Assembly (NCBI RefSeq): GCF_006716645.1
Contig: NZ_VFPL01000001.1
Coordinates: forward strand, 4,216,001 to 4,280,000
Length of the DNA stretch: 64,000 nucleotides
Origin: Arcticibacter tournemirensis
GTDB taxonomy: Bacteria > Bacteroidota > Bacteroidia > Sphingobacteriales > Sphingobacteriaceae
Direction: 5' to 3'
The position numbers were made by a program, and so were the translations under genes. Under the pieces are notes generated by a model. The model was not told the DNA's origin. It was given only the letters and a program-made list of their open reading frames with translations, and did not search any database. Every line of letters starts with the position of its first letter. Positions within the stretch are counted from its first letter, which is position 1. Of this stretch, positions 63,390-64,000 are shown one piece after another.

Positions 63390-64000
63390 TTAAGGCTTCT
63401 GCCACCAAACGAGGGTATTAATGTTGTCGCCTCCCATTCTTTGTACCGCTTTGCTGTAATTCGAAGCATTAGCAGAGCTAACATATACCGGATAGTTTAA
63501 TCTTGCCGGCATATTGCCGCCATTCCTTAGTCCCGCACCTTTAGGTAATACCGGGTGGCCTGTCCGGCGGTGTTCAAACCATTGCTGAAAATCGGTAAGG
63601 AACAGGCAATAGTATTTCTGCAAATGAATACGCTCCATTTTGCTGTCTCCGGCGGCGGCATCAAGGGGAAGAGTGTCATCCCAGCCAATATCAGCTGTCG
63701 ATATATACTCTGTGAACTCCTGGTTAGCAATATCCGTAGTAAAATCAGGTACCCAGTAGTGAATAGCGTTGGCAATGCCCTTGTAATAGTATGTGGCCGA
63801 TGAGCCGGTGATCCAGCCCTTTGCAGCTGCTTCAGCCAGAATGAACTGCACTTCAGCATAGGTCATGATAATACCGGCCAGAGGGCTTTTCTGTAAGGAA
63901 AATTCAGAATTGCCTGCAGAATAGAAAAAAGACTGCTTGGGCTCGCTGCTCCCGGGGGGATAACCGCTTTCTATCCCGGCAAAACCCGACGAGCCCTGTG
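63390..64000 (-). CDS. SusD-like lipoprotein of the SusD_2 family (5'-truncated by the window)
   Basis: The frame is open to the window end, so only the C-terminal 200 or so residues are visible. They include PLAGIIMTYAEVQFILAEAA and EHRRTGHPVLPKGAGL, then KAVQRMGGDNINTLVWWQKP at the C-terminus, hallmarks of the SusD_2 branch. The upstream part, and presumably its SusC, lie outside the window. It heads the visible part of an operon with DUF5689, EEP and GH89 genes. Confidence 0.88.
   Translation of the reverse strand, partial: QGSSGFAGIESGYPPGSSEPKQSFFYSAGNSEFSLQKSPLAGIIMTYAEVQFILAEAAAKGWITGSSATYYYKGIANAIHYWVPDFTTDIANQEFTEYISTADIGWDDTLPLDAAAGDSKMERIHLQKYYCLFLTDFQQWFEHRRTGHPVLPKGAGLRNGGNMPARLNYPVYVSSANASNYSKAVQRMGGDNINTLVWWQKP

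Overview
The window reads as a chromosome segment of a Bacteroidota bacterium, most likely a member of the Sphingobacteriaceae or a near relative. The reasons are three SusC/SusD-type outer-membrane nutrient systems, promoters of the Bacteroidota form (a -7 element TAnnTTTG, in one case with a perfect TTTG at 19 bp spacing), starts that mostly lack a Shine-Dalgarno sequence, a DUF5689 lipoprotein, and a TPR-type histidine kinase paired with a NarL-type regulator. I name no genus, because the sequence alone does not fix it.

Region 1 (1-21842) is mainly core metabolism. A split NADH dehydrogenase cluster (nuoA, nuoB, then nuoC, nuoD) surrounds purK, purE, an AlgH-like gene and pdxH, and ends at a strong terminator. 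Next come an ECF sigma factor with an anti-sigma/trypsin-like protease fusion, two tiny Thr/Ser/Asp-rich lipoproteins, a DUF1801 protein, purB, an Nfu-type Fe-S scaffold, lgt-suhB, mtaB, a probable small RNA or attenuator ahead of ubiX, a quinone-detoxification pair (ring-cleaving dioxygenase and esterase), a metallo-beta-lactamase/rhodanese protein with a TlpA-like thioredoxin, a sigma/anti-sigma/Spy-like trio, and a ferric-reductase-like flavoprotein.

Region 2 (21843-36250) is accessory. It holds an IS3-type insertion sequence with four 32-bp repeats at one end, a TonB-dependent receptor, a SusD gene with a SusC partner broken by a frameshift, a methyltransferase, an outer-membrane barrel protein, a two-component system, and a MarR-GNAT fusion with a tandem palindromic operator.

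Region 3 (36336-58500) is a large nutrient-utilisation locus, all on the minus strand. One unit (M24-like protein, M81 peptidase, AraC regulator) precedes a long operon: SusC, SusD, three secreted (alpha/alpha)6 glycosidase-like proteins, two cupin-type phosphoglucose isomerases, a ROK sugar kinase, a two-domain phosphomannose isomerase and an MFS sugar porter. It looks like a complete path from surface binding, through periplasmic cleavage and inner-membrane uptake, to phosphorylation and isomerisation. This is the best candidate for an undescribed system.

Region 4 (58752-64000) is the tail of another nutrient locus on the minus strand: a truncated SusD-like lipoprotein, a DUF5689 lipoprotein, a secreted endonuclease/exonuclease/phosphatase protein and a GH89 alpha-N-acetylglucosaminidase. 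I saw no rRNA, tRNA, CRISPR array or prophage. No gene-free stretch exceeds 300 bases.
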